From an uncultured Flavobacteriaceae bacterium (GTDB lineage: Bacteria; Bacteroidota; Bacteroidia; Flavobacteriales; Flavobacteriaceae), in assembly GCA_913031655.1 (NCBI GenBank), contig CAJWFY010000021.1, positions 1 to 15,602 of the forward strand: DNA of 15,602 nucleotides, in the 5' to 3' direction. Made by a program: the position numbers and the translations under genes. Below are positions 13,835 through 15,602 of this stretch, piece by piece. The notes under the pieces are model-generated. The model made no database searches, was not told the DNA's origin, and saw only the letters and a program-made list of their open reading frames with translations. How positions within the stretch are numbered: position 1 is the stretch's first letter; the number at the start of each line of letters is the position of its first letter.

Positions 13835-14521
13835 ATGTCAAATCCTGTAGTTCTTTTAGAAAAGCTAAATATCCTTCAAAAGAAAAAGATCATCCTATCT
13901 AACATAAACCTTTCTGTTAACAAAGGGGAATTTATATATCTAATTGGAAAAACTGGGGTTGGAAAAAGTAGTCTTTTAAGGGTTTTATACGGGGATCTTA
14001 AAATAGAGAGAAACGAAGGAGAAGCTCATATATTAGGAATAAATTTAAATAAAATTAAAGAAAAAAAAATACCTTATTTAAGAAGAAAACTTGGGATTGT
14101 TTTTCAGGATTTTAAATTACTCGCTGATCGTTCAATTGAAAAAAATTTAATTTTTGTTTTAAAAGCTACAGACTGGAAAGACTCATCTGATATTAAAACT
14201 AGAATTGAAGAGGTTTTAAACATGGTAAAGCTTGAAGACGTAAAAAATAAATTTCCTCATGAACTTTCTGGCGGAGAACAGCAAAGAGTAGCAATAGCCA
14301 GGGCTCTTCTAAACAACCCAGAACTAATTTTAGCTGATGAACCAACTGGTAACCTAGATCCAGCTACAAGTATTGAGGTAATGCAAGTTCTTAAAGATAT
14401 TCATGATAGTGGAACTACTATAATTGTAGCTACTCATGATTATGAGATCATCTCTAAGTTTCCGGCTAAAACTATTCGTATTGAAAAGGAAAGGTTATTT
14501 GAGCTATCGAAAAAAAAATAA
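13835..14521 (+). CDS. ftsE: Cell-division ABC ATPase FtsE
   Basis: This 228-aa ABC ATPase partners the membrane protein FtsX; together they control peptidoglycan hydrolysis at the division septum. Walker A is GKTGVGKS (38-45), the Q-loop Q91 lies in GIVFQDFKLL, the ABC signature is LSGGEQQRVAIARAL (144-158), Walker B is LILADEP (164-170), and the switch histidine is H201. FQDFKLLADRSIEKNL (90-105) is the FtsE-type version of this region; LolD-type or other small ABC exporter ATPases are the main alternative. No ftsX is adjacent: upstream is divergent asnB and downstream is convergent typA. As I recall, ftsE and ftsX are unlinked in many Bacteroidota. Its own promoter is visible just upstream. 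Confidence 0.9.
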   Translation: MSNPVVLLEKLNILQKKKIILSNINLSVNKGEFIYLIGKTGVGKSSLLRVLYGDLKIERNEGEAHILGINLNKIKEKKIPYLRRKLGIVFQDFKLLADRSIEKNLIFVLKATDWKDSSDIKTRIEEVLNMVKLEDVKNKFPHELSGGEQQRVAIARALLNNPELILADEPTGNLDPATSIEVMQVLKDIHDSGTTIIVATHDYEIISKFPAKTIRIEKERLFELSKKK

Positions 14522-14546
14522 ATTATTTATTAATCGTAGTTTTTTT
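14510..14546. terminator. Possible weak bidirectional terminator between ftsE and typA
   Basis: A9 (14510-14518) and T7 (14540-14546) flank the inverted repeat AATAAAT-T-ATTTATT (14517-14531) at the convergent gene ends. Transcripts from both sides would end in a U-tract. The fold is all A/U and therefore weak, and it overlaps the stop codons of both genes. Confidence 0.3.
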
Positions 14547-15602
14547 ATGCTTTAAAAGTGATTTTTCGCATACGCAGGCTAGCTGGTGTAACCTCTAAGT
14601 ATTCATCTACTTTAATATATTCCATACATTCTTCAAGAGAAAAATCAACTTTCGGAGCAATTTTCATGGCTTCATCAGTTCCAGATTTACGCATGTTGGT
14701 TAATTGCTTTCCTTTAATTAAGTTAACACCCATATCGGAATCTTTACTATTTTCTCCAACAACTTGACCAATATAAATTTCTTCGTTAATATCTATAAAA
14801 AAACGTCCTCTATCTTGAAGTCTATCGATTGCATAAGCAGTTGCTTTACCAGCTGCAGAAGAAACAATAGCACCTTTTATATCTTCAGAGAATTCTCCTT
14901 TAAAAGGACCATATTCACTAAACCTGTGATTAATAATTGCTGTACCTGCTGTAGCAGTTAAGATTCTATTACGTAAACCTATTAACCCTCTTGATGGAAT
15001 TGTAAACTCTAAATGCTGTAAATCCCCTTTTGGCTCCATTACTAGTAAATCTCCTTTACGTAACGAAACTAAATTAATTGCTTTAGAAGAACCATCTGCT
15101 GGAACATCAATAGAAAGAGTTTCATATGGTTCAGATTTTACTCCATCAATATCTTTTATAATAACCTGTGGTCTTCCCACTTGTAATTCATAACCTTCTC
15201 TTCGCATTGTTTCAATTAATACAGATAAATGCAAAACTCCACGTCCAAAAACATTAAACTTATCTTCGCTATCAGTAGTATCTACACGTAAAGCTAAGTT
15301 CTTTTCCATTTCTTTAAACAATCTATCACGTAAATGACGGGAGGTTACATATTTACCCTCTTTACCAAAAAATGGCGAATTATTAATCGTAAATAGCATA
15401 CTCATTGTAGGCTGATCTACTTCTATTCTTGGCAATGCTTCTGGGTTTTCAACATCTGCAATAGTATCTCCAATTTCAAATCCTTCTATACCTGTAATAG
15501 CACAAATATCTCCACTTCTTACTTTAGAAACTTTTACTTTACCCATTCCTTCAAAAACGTGTAATTCTTTAATTCTTACCTTTTTTGTAGAACCATCTGC
15601 TT
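14545..15602 (-). CDS. typA: Ribosome-associated GTPase TypA/BipA, C-terminal part (5' end off window)
   Basis: TypA/BipA is a translational GTPase of the EF-G/LepA group that acts on the ribosome in stress and ribosome assembly. The frame stays open from the ATG at 15546 to the window edge. The upstream codons read DGSTKKVRIKELHVFEG, which is TypA domain II, so the ATG is internal and the gene is cut by the window. About 351 of roughly 600 residues are visible. They include the end of the domain II barrel (RSGDICAITGIEGFEIGDT), the EF-G-like domain with GRGVLHLSVLIETMRREG (visible 119-136), and the TypA-specific PSRGLIGLRNRILTATAGT (visible 202-220). The protein ends RMRKITFKA. The GTP-binding domain lies beyond the edge and cannot be checked. 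The gene is convergent with ftsE, 23 nt apart. Confidence 0.95.
   Translation of the reverse strand, partial: ADGSTKKVRIKELHVFEGMGKVKVSKVRSGDICAITGIEGFEIGDTIADVENPEALPRIEVDQPTMSMLFTINNSPFFGKEGKYVTSRHLRDRLFKEMEKNLALRVDTTDSEDKFNVFGRGVLHLSVLIETMRREGYELQVGRPQVIIKDIDGVKSEPYETLSIDVPADGSSKAINLVSLRKGDLLVMEPKGDLQHLEFTIPSRGLIGLRNRILTATAGTAIINHRFSEYGPFKGEFSEDIKGAIVSSAAGKATAYAIDRLQDRGRFFIDINEEIYIGQVVGENSKDSDMGVNLIKGKQLTNMRKSGTDEAMKIAPKVDFSLEECMEYIKVDEYLEVTPASLRMRKITFKA

Noticed and set aside
15544..15546. ATG at 15546 as the start of typA
   Set aside because: Upstream codons in the same frame continue the conserved TypA domain II sequence to the window edge, and the GTPase domain would otherwise be missing.

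Overview
This AT-rich window looks like a piece of a Bacteroidota chromosome, most likely from the Flavobacteriia and possibly a marine member. The protein sequences point that way: SecD and SecF are fused, CysRS carries an HHDCE zinc-site variant, GyrB is short (645 aa), Mdh is of the LDH-like type, and an OmpP1/FadL-type barrel is present. The regulatory signals agree. Several leaders have a TAnnTTTG-type -7 element with a TTG-like -33 element 19-20 nt upstream, and no start has a convincing Shine-Dalgarno sequence. This placement is inference; no 16S or marker tree was available.

Layout, left half (+ strand). The 3' part of a tyrosine/asparagine/serine-rich protein gene that runs in from the left edge (to 1045) is followed 11 nt later by an outer-membrane FadL-like barrel (1057-2562). 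Then come folE (GTP cyclohydrolase I), cysS (cysteinyl-tRNA synthetase), yidD (membrane-insertion factor) and lgt (prolipoprotein diacylglyceryl transferase). cysS and yidD overlap by one base (TAATG).

Layout, right half (mostly - strand). lgt meets secDF tail to tail across 8 nt. Read along the minus strand, the order is asnB (asparagine synthetase B), gyrB, mdh, secDF. secDF has its own well-formed promoter, which also settles its start codon. A very AT-rich 189-bp divergent spacer separates asnB from ftsE (+). It holds candidate promoters for both genes and a TGTAAT/ATTACA inverted repeat. ftsE then converges on typA/bipA (-), which is cut by the right edge so that only its C-terminal ~351 residues are visible.

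Functionally this is housekeeping: pterin synthesis, translation, the TCA cycle, asparagine synthesis, DNA supercoiling and cell division. There is also a cluster for envelope protein biogenesis (yidD, lgt, secDF). I see no phage, IS, CRISPR, toxin-antitoxin, tRNA or rRNA feature, no gene-free stretch longer than 300 nt, and no convincing new system. The most unusual items are the low-complexity protein at the left edge, which is paired with an OM barrel, and the candidate operator between asnB and ftsE.
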